Source: Limimaricola pyoseonensis (lineage in GTDB: Bacteria > Pseudomonadota > Alphaproteobacteria > Rhodobacterales > Rhodobacteraceae). From it: a stretch of DNA of 64,000 nucleotides. Each line of letters opens with the position of its first letter. Positions within the stretch are counted from its first letter, which is position 1. The notes under the pieces are model-generated. The model searched no databases, was not told the DNA's origin, and was given only the letters and a program-made list of their open reading frames with translations. Location of the stretch: contig NZ_FNAT01000001.1 in the NCBI RefSeq assembly GCF_900102015.1, positions 723,000 to 786,999 on the forward strand. Reading direction: 5' to 3'. Shown here piece by piece: positions 52,479 to 60,963 of this stretch. The translations under genes were made by a program, and so were the position numbers.

Positions 52479-53357
52479 ATGTCGGACATCATCGCCAGCC
52501 CCTCGGTGCGCAAGGCGGCGCTCGAGAAGGGGATCGACCTCGAGCGGCATGCGCAGGCCCTCGGCCGCAGGACGATCGCCATGGAGGATCTCGACGCCAG
52601 ACCCACCAAGGGGGCGGCTCCGGCGGACACCTCCTACTGGGAGGTCGATCACGCGCAGTACGGCCCCGTGACCGAGGAGCCGATGAGCCGCTTCGCGCAA
52701 GTGTCCGCGCGCAACCTCGCCGCCGCGCAGAGCCTGATCCCGCTGGTGACGCATCACGACCGCGCGGACGTCTCGCGGATCGAGAGCTTCCGCGCCTCGC
52801 TGAAGGACGAAGCCCGCGCCCGCGGCGTCAAGCTCACGGCTCTGGCCTTCCACGTGAAGGCGCTGGCGCGCTGCCTGCGCGATTTCCCGCGGTTCAACGC
52901 TTCGCTGTCGGCTGACGGGGCCACGCTCATTCTCAAGGACTACGTCCATATCGGCATCGCCGTCGACACTGCGCACGGGCTCGCGGTGCCGGTGATCCGC
53001 GATGCCGACCGCAAGGGCGTCTGGCAGATCGCGTCCGAGATCTCGGATCTCGCGGCGCGGGCCCAGGCGCGCAAGCTGCGCCCCGACGAGATGGGCGGCG
53101 CCTCCATGACCATCACCAATCTCGGCGGGCTCGGCGGGACGGCGTTCACGCCGATCGTCAACCCGCCCGAGCTGGCGATCCTCGGGATCACCCGGACCCA
53201 GACCGAAACCGTCTGGAACGGCGACACGCCGCGCCCGGTGCCGATGCTGCCGCTGGACCTTAGCTATGACCACCGGGTCATCAACGGCGCCGATGCCGCA
53301 CGCTTCGTGACGCGGTTGGCGGCCCTCATCGCCGACCCCCGCAACATGTTGATCTGA
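52479..53357 (+). CDS. 2-oxoacid dehydrogenase E2 catalytic core lacking a lipoyl domain
   Basis: 292 residues. Begins with its own peripheral-subunit-binding domain (ASPSVRKAALEKGIDLERHA, about 6-40), then the acyltransferase core with N-L-G-G-L-G-G-T-A-F-T-P-I-V-N-P-P-E and the active site D-H-R-V-I-N-G-A-D (His265). Asn in place of Asp after H-R-V-I is also found in the Azotobacter E2p, so it is compatible with activity. No lipoyl domain; it probably uses those of the 49684 protein. GGGGG is close to the ATG. Last gene of the operon. Confidence 0.85.
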   Translation: MSDIIASPSVRKAALEKGIDLERHAQALGRRTIAMEDLDARPTKGAAPADTSYWEVDHAQYGPVTEEPMSRFAQVSARNLAAAQSLIPLVTHHDRADVSRIESFRASLKDEARARGVKLTALAFHVKALARCLRDFPRFNASLSADGATLILKDYVHIGIAVDTAHGLAVPVIRDADRKGVWQIASEISDLAARAQARKLRPDEMGGASMTITNLGGLGGTAFTPIVNPPELAILGITRTQTETVWNGDTPRPVPMLPLDLSYDHRVINGADAARFVTRLAALIADPRNMLI

Positions 53358-53385
53358 CGGCTGAATCTGATGCGTTGCTAAGGAC

Positions 53386-53690
53386 TTGGTTGTCGGAGCC
53401 GCATCGTGCGGCTACGCGAACAAGCTGGCGCAGGTGCTGTCGAGCGAGCTGGAGGCGGGCTGCGTCGGTCACGAGACCGGCCACATCACTGTTCGGGGCG
53501 ATGCCAAGACGGGCTTGCGGTCGAGCTTCAGGGCAAGCTGGCGTCGATGCTTTGTGCCACGGACAGCAAAAACGCCGCGCGCCATGAGGCTGCGGCGCGG
53601 ACGCTGAAGTCGGTTGCGGGAGGAGGATATCTCCAAGATCGTACCGCCGGTGAAATTGCCTCGAGGTTTGATCCTCAAAGGGGACGGCGT
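53386..53690 (+). pseudogene. Remnant resembling the C-terminus of a serine site-specific recombinase
   Basis: Two frames joined near 53515: the first reads SSELEAGCVGHETGHITVRG, the second V-E-L-Q-G-K-L-A-S-M-L and later T-L-K-S-V-A-G-G-G-Y. The pattern I-x-V-x-L-x-G-x-L-A-x-I-L then S-V-A-G-x-x-Y is what large serine recombinases end with. No start, no catalytic domain. Recognition is by pattern only. Confidence 0.4.
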
Positions 53691-53794
53691 ACTCGCATAC
53701 TGAATTCCGCAATCGGCATGCCTTGTCCGTGCAGCACCTCGATCTGCCGCAGCTTCAGCACAATGTCCTCGGGCTTCTCGCGCTTTCCATCCAT
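53675..53794 (-). pseudogene. N-terminal fragment of an IS3-family OrfA transposase
   Basis: 39-residue reading M-D-G-K-R-E-K-P-E-D-I-V-L-K-L-R-Q-I-E-V then LHGQGMPIAEF, after which homology stops and a TGA follows. This is the start of the IS3 OrfA helix-turn-helix protein. An upstream TGAAGTGC...GCC sequence at about 53825-53845 may be the element end. The rest of the IS is missing, apparently deleted to the recombinase remnant. Confidence 0.55.
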
Positions 53795-54024
53795 CGCTTC
53801 GCCCTCCCGACGAAACAAATCTATCTTGGCAGGCCGAGCACTTCAGTGGGGGCAGACCACGAAGACGCAGTCGACCTCGACGAGCAAGGGCGCGGGCCCA
53901 TCGGTCACACCAAGGTCGATGACCGATGGGGGCCGCGATTTTTAATGGACCCGGAGCTAAAACCAGCCTTCCAGGCGCGGTCGAAGCGTGAAGCCGTCCT
54001 GCAACCCGATCCAGGTTCAAAGTG
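53795..54024. other. Non-coding remainder of the insertion scrap zone
   Basis: No credible gene. A repeat of CCCATCGGTC / GACCGATGGG (53908-53933 region) forms a small inverted repeat. Composition is lower in GC than the flanking genes, consistent with old mobile DNA next to the TRAP operon end. Confidence 0.35.
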
Positions 54025-56115
54025 TCATTGATGCTGCTCCAGGCTACGCGCCTGCGCGTTGCCCCTGCGCAGCTCCGGGAGCTGCCGAACCACCACCGGC
54101 GCGATCAAGGCCGCCCCGATCAGCGTGGCCACGAGGTCGGGCGCCACGAGCAGTATGGCCGCCACCGCCAGCAGCGCGCGCTCGTAGCCGCGCATCGGCG
54201 CGAACAGCCAGTTCGCGAAGGCCGCCGACAGCATCCAGATGCCCGCCATCGCACCCAGCGTCGCGAGAAAGAACTCGGACCAGCTGAAGCCTTCGACCAC
54301 CAGCAGCAGCGAAGGCGAGAACACGAAGACGAAGGGAACCAGCGCCTTGCCCATGCCGAGACGGAAGGCGGTGTTGCCGGCCTTGAAGGCGTTGGCATCG
54401 GCGATCCCCGCTGCCGCATAGGCGGCCAGCGCCACCGGCGGCGTGATGTCGGCGAGCACGCCGTAATAGAACACGAAGAAATGCGCGACGATGGGCTGCA
54501 CGCCCAGCAGGCTCAGGATCGGCGCGGCCACCGCGATCATGATCAGGTAGTTCGCCGTGGTCGGGATGCCGCAGCCCATCAGCACGCAGACGAGCGCGGT
54601 CAGGATCAGCGTGAACAGCAGCGTCCAGCCGGGCACGTCCATGATCTCGAAAGGAAGGAAGGACAGGAAGGCGAAGACGTCTTCGGCCCACTCCCCGGCC
54701 ACGCTGGTCACCATGTAGGCAATCTTGAAGCCCACGCCGGTCAGCGTCACCACGCCGATGATCACGCCCACCAGCGCCGCGGCGGCGGTGACCGACAGCG
54801 AGTATTTCGCGCCCACCACGAAGCCGTCCCAGGTCTCCCGCGCGCTCTCGACAAGAGCAGTTTTCGGGCCGTGACGCAGCAGGTTCTGGATCACCAGCAC
54901 CAGCAGGCAGGCCGCGATGCCGTAGAACGCGGCAAGATAGGGCGTGTAGCCCGACAGCAGGATGGTCACGAGCACGAAGAGCGGCAGGGTGGTCAGCCAG
55001 CCGGCCTTGAACACGGTCCAGGCCACGGGAAGCTCGTCCTTCGTGAGACCGCGCAGGCCGCGGCGGCGGGCCTCGAGATGCACCTGCACCAGCACGCCGA
55101 AGAAATGCATGAAGGCCGGCACCAGCGCGGCGGTGAGGATCGTCGTCAAGGGCACGCCGAGATACTCGATCATCAGGAAGGCCACCGCGCCCATCACCGG
55201 CGGCGTGATCTGCCCGCCGGTCGAGGAGGCCGCCTCGACCGCGGCCGCGAAATGGCGCGGGTAGCCGATGCGGATCATCGCCGGGATGGTCAGCGAGCCG
55301 GTGGTCACGGTGTTGGCGATCGATGAGCCCGAGATCGAGCCGAGCATGGCCGAGGAGATCACCGAAACCTTGGCCGGCCCGCCCGCGAAGCGGCCCGCGA
55401 GCGCGGAGGCCAGGTCGATGAACAGCTGCCCCAGGCCGATCCGCGTCGCCAGCACCCCGAACAACACGAAGTGGAACACGTAGGTCGAGATCACGCCGAG
55501 CGCGGTCCCGTAGATCCCCTGGCTGGTCAGGTAGAGATGGTTGACGATGTTTTCCCAATCCGCGCCGGGATGCTGCAGCACCCCCGGCATGGATTGGCCG
55601 AACCGGGCATAGGCGATGAAGAGCAGCGCGATCACCGGCAGCGGCCAGCCCATGGCGCGGCGGGTGGCCTCGAGCAGCACCGCGATCAGCACCGTACCCA
55701 TCACCACGTCGATCACGAGCGGATCGCCCACCCGGAACGCCAAGTCGTCGAAGATCCACGGCACGTAGAGTGCCGCGACCGCGCCCGAGATCGCAAGGAT
55801 CCAGTCGACAAGCGGCAGACCCAGCGGCTTGAGAGGTCCGCCAGCCGGGGCGGTGGCCCGCCCCCAGGCCACGAAGGAGAGGAAGACCAGTGCCAGCGTG
55901 AAGGCCAGATGCGTGCCGCGATGCAGCGTCGCGGGCGGAATGCCGTAGCCGGCGGTGTAGAAGTGATAGCATGACAGCGCGAATAGCGCGGCGGCGGTGA
56001 GCCAGCCGAGCGCCGGCGGCAGCGGGCGGAAGCGGACCTCGGGGTCGTAGCGCTCCTCGAGCGCCTTCATCTGGGCGTCGGTCAGGCCCTCCTGCCGGTC
56101 ATGGGTCTGGGTCAT
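54025..56115 (-). CDS. TRAP transporter fused permease (DctQM, TAXI type)
   Basis: 696 residues with about 17 hydrophobic segments. An N-terminal DctQ-like region is fused to the DctM permease, as usual for TAXI TRAP systems. Signature blocks: G-S-I-S-G-S-S-I-A-N-T-V-T-T-G-S-L-T-I-P, S-T-G-G-Q-I-T-P-P-V-M-G and L-M-G-C-G-I-P-T-T-A-N-Y. Sodium/proton-coupled uptake of an organic acid is the family role; substrate unknown. Start ATG 56113-56115. Confidence 0.93.
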   Translation of the reverse strand: MTQTHDRQEGLTDAQMKALEERYDPEVRFRPLPPALGWLTAAALFALSCYHFYTAGYGIPPATLHRGTHLAFTLALVFLSFVAWGRATAPAGGPLKPLGLPLVDWILAISGAVAALYVPWIFDDLAFRVGDPLVIDVVMGTVLIAVLLEATRRAMGWPLPVIALLFIAYARFGQSMPGVLQHPGADWENIVNHLYLTSQGIYGTALGVISTYVFHFVLFGVLATRIGLGQLFIDLASALAGRFAGGPAKVSVISSAMLGSISGSSIANTVTTGSLTIPAMIRIGYPRHFAAAVEAASSTGGQITPPVMGAVAFLMIEYLGVPLTTILTAALVPAFMHFFGVLVQVHLEARRRGLRGLTKDELPVAWTVFKAGWLTTLPLFVLVTILLSGYTPYLAAFYGIAACLLVLVIQNLLRHGPKTALVESARETWDGFVVGAKYSLSVTAAAALVGVIIGVVTLTGVGFKIAYMVTSVAGEWAEDVFAFLSFLPFEIMDVPGWTLLFTLILTALVCVLMGCGIPTTANYLIMIAVAAPILSLLGVQPIVAHFFVFYYGVLADITPPVALAAYAAAGIADANAFKAGNTAFRLGMGKALVPFVFVFSPSLLLVVEGFSWSEFFLATLGAMAGIWMLSAAFANWLFAPMRGYERALLAVAAILLVAPDLVATLIGAALIAPVVVRQLPELRRGNAQARSLEQHQ

Positions 56116-56168
56116 GGAAGGCTCCAAAAATCCTGTGCGGGCTGCAGGTGACGGGACCGACGGCGCGT

Positions 56169-56657
56169 TCAGGCCGGGGTCAGCCCCTCGACCGGCGGCG
56201 GCGGCACCGGCCGGGTCACCTGCTCGGGCCTGCGGCGCTCGTAGAAGGCGTTGCCACCGGTGGTGACGGTGTAGTGCATGTTGTCGTATCCGGCGCGGTA
56301 GCTCGCGGCGTGGAAGAACTCGGCGCCGCCCACCAGCGGATGGCGCTCGCCGCGCAGCACCGCCGCCGCGGCCTCGCGCACCAGCGGCGCGTCCCGCATC
56401 TCGTTGCGCATCACACCGGACGCGAACTGGTTCGGCTGGGAAACGACACCGCAAACCGTGTCGGGGAAGGCGGGCGAGGCCACGCGGTTCATCACAACGC
56501 TGCCCACCGCGACCAGGCCGTCGCGGCTGGAGCGGAAGGATTCGAAATACATCGCCCGCTCCATGCATTCCTGCGCCGAGGCACGGCGATCGGGGCGCAA
56601 GCCACAGCCCCCCAGCGCCAACGCCGCGGCCAGCAGGAGAAGAAGGGCGGGCGGCAT
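56169..56657 (-). CDS. Lipoprotein with cell-wall hydrolase domain (SleB/CwlJ, Hydrolase_2)
   Basis: 162 residues. Signal MPPALLLLLAAALALGGCG has a lipobox (L-G-G-C, Cys about 18). The mature part A-Q-E-C-M-E-R-A-M-Y-F-E-S...V-G-S-V-V-M-N-R-V then F-P-D-T-V-C-G-V-V and N-Q-F matches the SleB-like amidase/transglycosylase fold with the catalytic Glu in A-M-Y-F-E-S. An earlier GTG (about 56697) overlapping the preceding stop could extend the N-terminus. It lies between TRAP binding-protein and permease genes, an unusual place. Confidence 0.8.
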   Translation of the reverse strand: MPPALLLLLAAALALGGCGLRPDRRASAQECMERAMYFESFRSSRDGLVAVGSVVMNRVASPAFPDTVCGVVSQPNQFASGVMRNEMRDAPLVREAAAAVLRGERHPLVGGAEFFHAASYRAGYDNMHYTVTTGGNAFYERRRPEQVTRPVPPPPVEGLTPA

Positions 56658-56692
56658 GCAACGCCGCCCGCCCGGCAATGCCGGGATCACGC

Positions 56693-57712
56693 TCACTCGG
56701 CGCTCATGCCCGAGATGTCCATGCCCTGCTCCTCGTAGAAGCGGGCCGCGCCGGGATGCAGCGGAATGCCGATGCCGTCGAGCGCCGTCTCGACGGTGAT
56801 CTCGCGGCCCTTCTGGTGCCCGGAATCCAGCAGCTTGCGGGTGTTGTCGTTCCACAGCGCGGCGGTGATGTCGTAGATCAGCTGATCGGGCTGGTCGGCC
56901 GAGGTGATCCACTGCGCGCCGACCGACAGGGTGGTGACATCCTCGGCCACGCCCTCGTAGGTGCCCGCCGGCACGACATCCTCGGCGAAGAAGGTGTATT
57001 CGCCGGTGATCTCCGCGGCCTGCTCGCCATCGATCGGCACCAGCACGATGTCGTCCTGGCTCGCCAGCTCGGCGATCGCCCCGGCCGGGAAGCCGCCCAC
57101 GAAGAAGAACGCGTCCATCGCGCCGTCGCGCATCCGCTCGGCGGCCTGGTCGGGCTTGAGGAACTGCGCGTCGACGTCGTCCTCGGACAGGCCGTAGGCC
57201 TCGAGGATGATGCGCGCGTCGACCAGCGTACCCGAGCCCGGCTCGTCGAGCGAAACGGTCTTGCCGGCGAGATCGTCGACGCTGTCGATGCCGCTGTCGG
57301 CGGAGGCCACGAGATGGATCGTCTCTGGGTAGAGATTGGCGATCGCGCGCAGCGTCTCGACCGGCTCGCGGTCGGCCCAGATGCCGGTGCCGGTCTGTGC
57401 CCAGGTCGCGACGTCCGATTGCGAGAAGCCCGACTCCAGCGCCCCGCCGGAAATGGCGTTGACGTTGGCGACCGAGCCATTGGCCGACAGCGCCGAGGCG
57501 ATCAGCCCGGGCACGCCGCAGGAGCCGCCCTCCTCGCAGGGCCGCGAGCCCGGCGGGTTGGAGATCGCATTCGCGATCAGGCCGCCGATCGGGTAGTACG
57601 TCCCGGCGGTTCCGCCGGTGCCGATGCGGAAGAAGGACGGCGCCTGCGCGGCCGCCAGTCCGGCCGCGCCGATCGCCGCCACGCCGAGAATGGCCGTAAG
57701 GGTCCGGTTCAT
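56693..57712 (-). CDS. TAXI-family TRAP transporter solute-binding protein
   Basis: 339 residues. Signal peptide 1-22 (TAILGVAAIGAAGLAAAQA). Mature start F-R-I-G-T-G-G-T-A-G-T-Y-Y-P-I-G-G is the TAXI hallmark. A Cys pair in P-C-E-E-G-G-S-C may form a disulfide. The start at ATG 57710-57712 follows GGGAG. It feeds the fused permease downstream on the same strand. Confidence 0.92.
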   Translation of the reverse strand: MNRTLTAILGVAAIGAAGLAAAQAPSFFRIGTGGTAGTYYPIGGLIANAISNPPGSRPCEEGGSCGVPGLIASALSANGSVANVNAISGGALESGFSQSDVATWAQTGTGIWADREPVETLRAIANLYPETIHLVASADSGIDSVDDLAGKTVSLDEPGSGTLVDARIILEAYGLSEDDVDAQFLKPDQAAERMRDGAMDAFFFVGGFPAGAIAELASQDDIVLVPIDGEQAAEITGEYTFFAEDVVPAGTYEGVAEDVTTLSVGAQWITSADQPDQLIYDITAALWNDNTRKLLDSGHQKGREITVETALDGIGIPLHPGAARFYEEQGMDISGMSAE

Positions 57713-57970
57713 GAGATGCTCCCTGCGATTGTGTTGTGACCGCAATTCAGACCAGATGGCCGGCCCGATCTCAATCACCAACATCGCTTTCTGCAATCGA
57801 AAATTCTTCCCCTCCGACTCTCCGTTGGCGTGAGGAGCATCCGCCTTCCCCCCGGCCTCACCCTGTTCCTGATTCAGGCGCGATATGATCCTGCAAGCTG
57901 GTTCGAGTTGCGCCGCGATGGCGCGGGGGGGTTGAGCACGAGGCCCCGCCGAAGGCCGAGTGACAGGCCG
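57713..57970. other. Upstream region of the TAXI operon, no gene
   Basis: 258 bp between the SAF-oxidoreductase stop and the TAXI binding-protein start. AT-richer than its neighbours near 57740-57830, so it probably holds the TRAP promoter; I see no convincing operator. Confidence 0.3.
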
Positions 57971-59278
57971 TCAACAATCTACGGTGATGGCGAGGCAGTC
58001 GCGGTAGAGCAGCACCGCCTCGTCCTCGGCGATCTCGACATCCGCGAAACGCAACGGCGTGCCCTTGGCCACCGCGCGGCGCAGCGTGATCCCCTGTGCC
58101 AGCCCGATCGGCAGTACGTCGTCACGCGCCGCCCGCGCCGCCGGCATCACCCGGCCCCAGACGGTGTAGCCGCCCTCCCCGTCGAGCCGGTCGCCGGGGC
58201 CGAGGTCGCGTTTGGCAATGGCGGCGACGGTCGCGTGGAAGCCCTGCGGCGCGCCGGTGGCCTCGCCCCTGAGCGCCGCCGACAGCACCGACGTCGCGAG
58301 CTCCAGACCGATCATGTGAAACGGGCGGTACATCGCGGCATAGCGCCCGGTGGCGTCGGTCAGCAGGCCGTATTGACGGAAGCAGGCGGCGGCGTAGTCG
58401 CTCAGCGCCTCGATCACCACATAGACGCCCCAGCGCAGGTCGCGGAACACCGGCCGTCCATCGCGTTCGAGGCTGGAGACCACCTCGACCATGCCGGGCC
58501 TGTCCAGCAGGCCGCCGATCTCGCGCGGCCGCAGCACCCGGGCGAGGTCGTCGGCGCCGCAGGGCGGGAAGGCCAGCCCGTCATCGGGTACCGAAAGGCC
58601 GGTGGCGTTGGCGATCGCCGCCGCCTCGATCGCGCTCTTGGTGCCGTCGAGAAAGGAATTGAACATCTGCGGGTTCATGCCCGCTTTCGTCGCCTCGGCC
58701 TCCGTCAGCCCGTAATGCTCCCAGACCGCGTCGGGCGTCACCTCGTGGTAGCCGGGAAGGTATTTCGTCCCCTTGCCCGCCGCGACCACGCGAAACCCGT
58801 TCGAGCGCGCCCAGTCGACCATTTCGCAGACCAGTGCCGGCTGGTCGCCGAAGGCCATCGAGTAGACGACGCCCGCCTCGGCGGCGCGGCGCGCCAGTAC
58901 GGGCCCGGCCAGCACGTCGGCCTCGACGTTGACCATCACCACGTGCCGCCCCGCCGCGATCGCGGCCTGCGCGTGGCGGATGCCCGCGCGGGGGTGGCCG
59001 GTGGCCTCGATCACCACCTCGACCCCATCCATGGCGGCGAGTTCGGCCCCGTCGGCGACGAAGCGGGTGGCCGCGATCCGCGCCTCGCTCCAGCCCACTC
59101 CGCGGCAGGCGGCGCGGGCGCGCTCGGGGTCCAGATCGGCGATTGCCCCGACCTCCAGCCCCTCGACGTGCGGCACCTGCGCCAGGAACATCGAGCCGAA
59201 CTTGCCCGCGCCGATCAGGCCAGCGGTAACGGGCCGCCCATCGGCCGCGCGCACCGCACAGAGCTTCGCCAGATTCAT
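57971..59278 (-). CDS. NAD(P)-binding oxidoreductase with SAF domain (homoserine-dehydrogenase-like fold)
   Basis: 435 residues. N-terminal Rossmann fold (GLIGAGKFGSMFLAQVPHVE, about 21-40) with V-V-I-E-A-T-G-H-P-R-A-G, a middle domain with G-K-G-T-K-Y-L-P-G-Y-H and N-S-F-L-D-G-T-K, and a C-terminal SAF-type segment (ALLRRAVAKGTP-like K-G-T-P-L-R-F-A-D-V-E). Such proteins are often mislabelled as FlgA because of the SAF domain; members occur in sugar-acid catabolism. Next to a TAXI TRAP importer it may act on the imported acid. Confidence 0.78.
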   Translation of the reverse strand: MNLAKLCAVRAADGRPVTAGLIGAGKFGSMFLAQVPHVEGLEVGAIADLDPERARAACRGVGWSEARIAATRFVADGAELAAMDGVEVVIEATGHPRAGIRHAQAAIAAGRHVVMVNVEADVLAGPVLARRAAEAGVVYSMAFGDQPALVCEMVDWARSNGFRVVAAGKGTKYLPGYHEVTPDAVWEHYGLTEAEATKAGMNPQMFNSFLDGTKSAIEAAAIANATGLSVPDDGLAFPPCGADDLARVLRPREIGGLLDRPGMVEVVSSLERDGRPVFRDLRWGVYVVIEALSDYAAACFRQYGLLTDATGRYAAMYRPFHMIGLELATSVLSAALRGEATGAPQGFHATVAAIAKRDLGPGDRLDGEGGYTVWGRVMPAARAARDDVLPIGLAQGITLRRAVAKGTPLRFADVEIAEDEAVLLYRDCLAITVDC

Positions 59279-59365
59279 GGATGTCTTCCCCTTCTGCCTG
59301 CACGCAGTGAAGGCAATAATCCGAGCAAGGTCCATGCGCTTTCCCGGTTGCACAACCTTGCAGTC

Positions 59366-59962
59366 GTACTGTGTGCATGCGCGCAAGCACGGTGGTTCGC
59401 GCAAGCGGGTTTGGCGCAAGGTCCATCTGGCCATGGGCGAGGCGACCCTGGAGGTGCGTGCTGTCGAGATCACCGGCAGCGGCGTGGGCGATGCGCCTGT
59501 CTTGCCAGATCTGCTCGCCCAGATCCCAGAGGGCGGAGCGATCGCCTCGATCACGGCTTACGGCGCCTACGACACTCGCGGCTGCCGGGACACCATCGCG
59601 AACCGGGGCGCGGACGCGGTCATACCGCCCAGGCGCAACGCCAAGCCGTCGAAGACGGATAGCCCCGGAGCGGCAGACAGGCACGAGGCTTTGCGCGCCA
59701 ACAAGCACCTCGGCAGGACTACTTGGCGGCTTTGGACCGGTTATTACTTCCGAAGCCGCGCCGAGACCAAGGTGAACGGCATGAAGCTGCTCGGCCGGAA
59801 ACCGATGGCTCGAAACTTCGATCGCCGGACCGCCGAGCTTCAGATCCGCATCGCGATCTCAAACCGCTTCGCCGCACTCGGCATTCCCGTCACGGAACCT
59901 GTCATCTGAGCCGCTCGGGGTGAGGGAAAGCTCAGCCTTCAGGCGTTCCGTGCAACAGAGCC
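59366..59962 (+). pseudogene. Truncated IS5-family transposase with right inverted end
   Basis: The frame from about 59373 to the TGA at 59907-59909 reads HARKHGGSRKRVWRKVHLAM, G-D-A-P-V-L-P-D-L-L-A-Q-I-P, then T-A-Y-G-A-Y-D-T where active members have T-A-D-G-A-Y-D-T, and R-A-N-K-H-L-G-R-T-x-W-R. The 5' half is missing and the catalytic Asp is Tyr. GCAACAGAGCC at 59952-59962 is the usual IS5/IS427-type right end. A dead insertion sequence. Confidence 0.8.
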
Positions 59963-60373
59963 CCCCAGCGCCTTCGCGGCTGAACTCGGACCAGCCCGAA
60001 AGGTCGCATGGCCCTTGGACCAGGAACGGGGTGCAGCAGGAGCCCGATGGAGTTCTCCTCAGACCCGGACCAAAAGCAGAAGATACGGCCGGCCGCAGTC
60101 GGCCAGCCGTACCTGCACCAAGCAACCACTCCGCCCAACCTCCTTGCGTTGTGGAACGGGCGAGACGCAAATCGTTGACAATGGCTACAACGATCCTCGA
60201 ATGCGCGGTTTCGCGCATCCCCCATATGGAGGTTGTGCGCCACCGAATCCGGGTGCGGTGGCCATCTCGATGGAAGGACGAGCCGGTCAGGGGGTCGATC
60301 TCACCCGTTCGAGGGAGGCGCGCCTGTCGAATATAGTGTCACGCTCGGGCCAGGACTGACCGAGGAGTAGACC
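59963..60373. other. 411 bp without a gene, upstream region of the lipoprotein
   Basis: Between the dead IS5 and the lipoprotein gene. No coding frame convinces me. It contains one palindrome (60218-60233, listed separately) shared with the methyltransferase promoter region. Confidence 0.4.
60218..60233. promoter_or_regulatory. Palindromic box CCCCCATATGGAGG, possible LuxR-type site
   Basis: TCCCCCATATGGAGGT, centred 148 bp before the lipoprotein ATG; partial symmetry extends to flanking GCGC. The core equals that at 62275-62290 except one base in the right arm. The LuxR-family regulator encoded between the two sites is a plausible binder. Confidence 0.45.
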
Positions 60374-60790
60374 ATGTCGAGAATCTCGATCCTGCCCTTG
60401 CTGGGGCTCCTGGCGCTCGGCGCCTGCGACACGAACACCGGCAACACCACTCTGGGAACGCTTGGCGTGCCCGAGGGCCAGCCGCTCGCCGCCGCGCAGA
60501 TCCGCGCGCTGGTGCAGGGGGGACCCTACGACGTGCGCATCTACGACGGCGAGTTCGCCGGCACGGTCGGGCGCAGCACCTGGGACTTCGAGGCGATGCG
60601 GCTGACCGGCAGCTACCGCACGGCCGACGGCGAGACCGGGAGCTACGACATGCCTGTCAGCATCGAGGGCAACCAGCTTTGCGCCGGCGAGGATGACTGG
60701 AAGCAGTGCCACCTGGTCTACCCCTATGAGGGCGGGTTCATGGAGGTGACACCATCCGGCGGGCTGCACGCGACCTCGGTGCCGCTCTAG
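60374..60790 (+). CDS. Small lipoprotein of unknown function
   Basis: 138 residues. Signal MSRISILPLLGLLALGACDT has a lipobox L-G-A-C (Cys18). The mature domain has a D-V-R-I-Y-D-G-E-F-A-G-T-V-G then W-D-F-E-A-M-R-L-T-G-S-Y beta-strand pattern and two cysteines (Q-L-C-A-G-E, K-Q-C-H-L-V) that could form a disulfide, resembling small secreted beta-barrel inhibitors. GAGGAG lies before the ATG. I do not recognise a family. Confidence 0.75.
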   Translation: MSRISILPLLGLLALGACDTNTGNTTLGTLGVPEGQPLAAAQIRALVQGGPYDVRIYDGEFAGTVGRSTWDFEAMRLTGSYRTADGETGSYDMPVSIEGNQLCAGEDDWKQCHLVYPYEGGFMEVTPSGGLHATSVPL

Positions 60791-60931
60791 CGCCGGCGAG
60801 ATCCAGCCTCTCCGGGCGGTGCGCCGCGCGTGCCGCCTCGCCTCCTGCGTCCTGTTCCGCCGGGCCGCAGAGGTCACCGGTGCCGGCTTCGGCGCCCTGC
60901 ACGCCCTCGCGTTGATCGGAAACGTCACTTG

Positions 60932-60948
60932 CCTTACCCTGAGTAAGG
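60932..60948. promoter_or_regulatory. Inverted repeat CCTTAC-N5-GTAAGG before the LuxR-type gene
   Basis: Perfect 6-bp arms, spacer CCTGA, ending 15 bp before the GTG start at 60964. It may be an autoregulatory operator or lie in the leader; short enough to be chance. Confidence 0.4.
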
Positions 60949-60963
60949 ATCGGGGGTGGTGTC

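Noticed and set aside
53268..53300. Asn for Asp in the E2 motif H-R-V-I-N-G as a sign of inactivity
   Set aside because: Azotobacter vinelandii E2p has the same Asn and is active.
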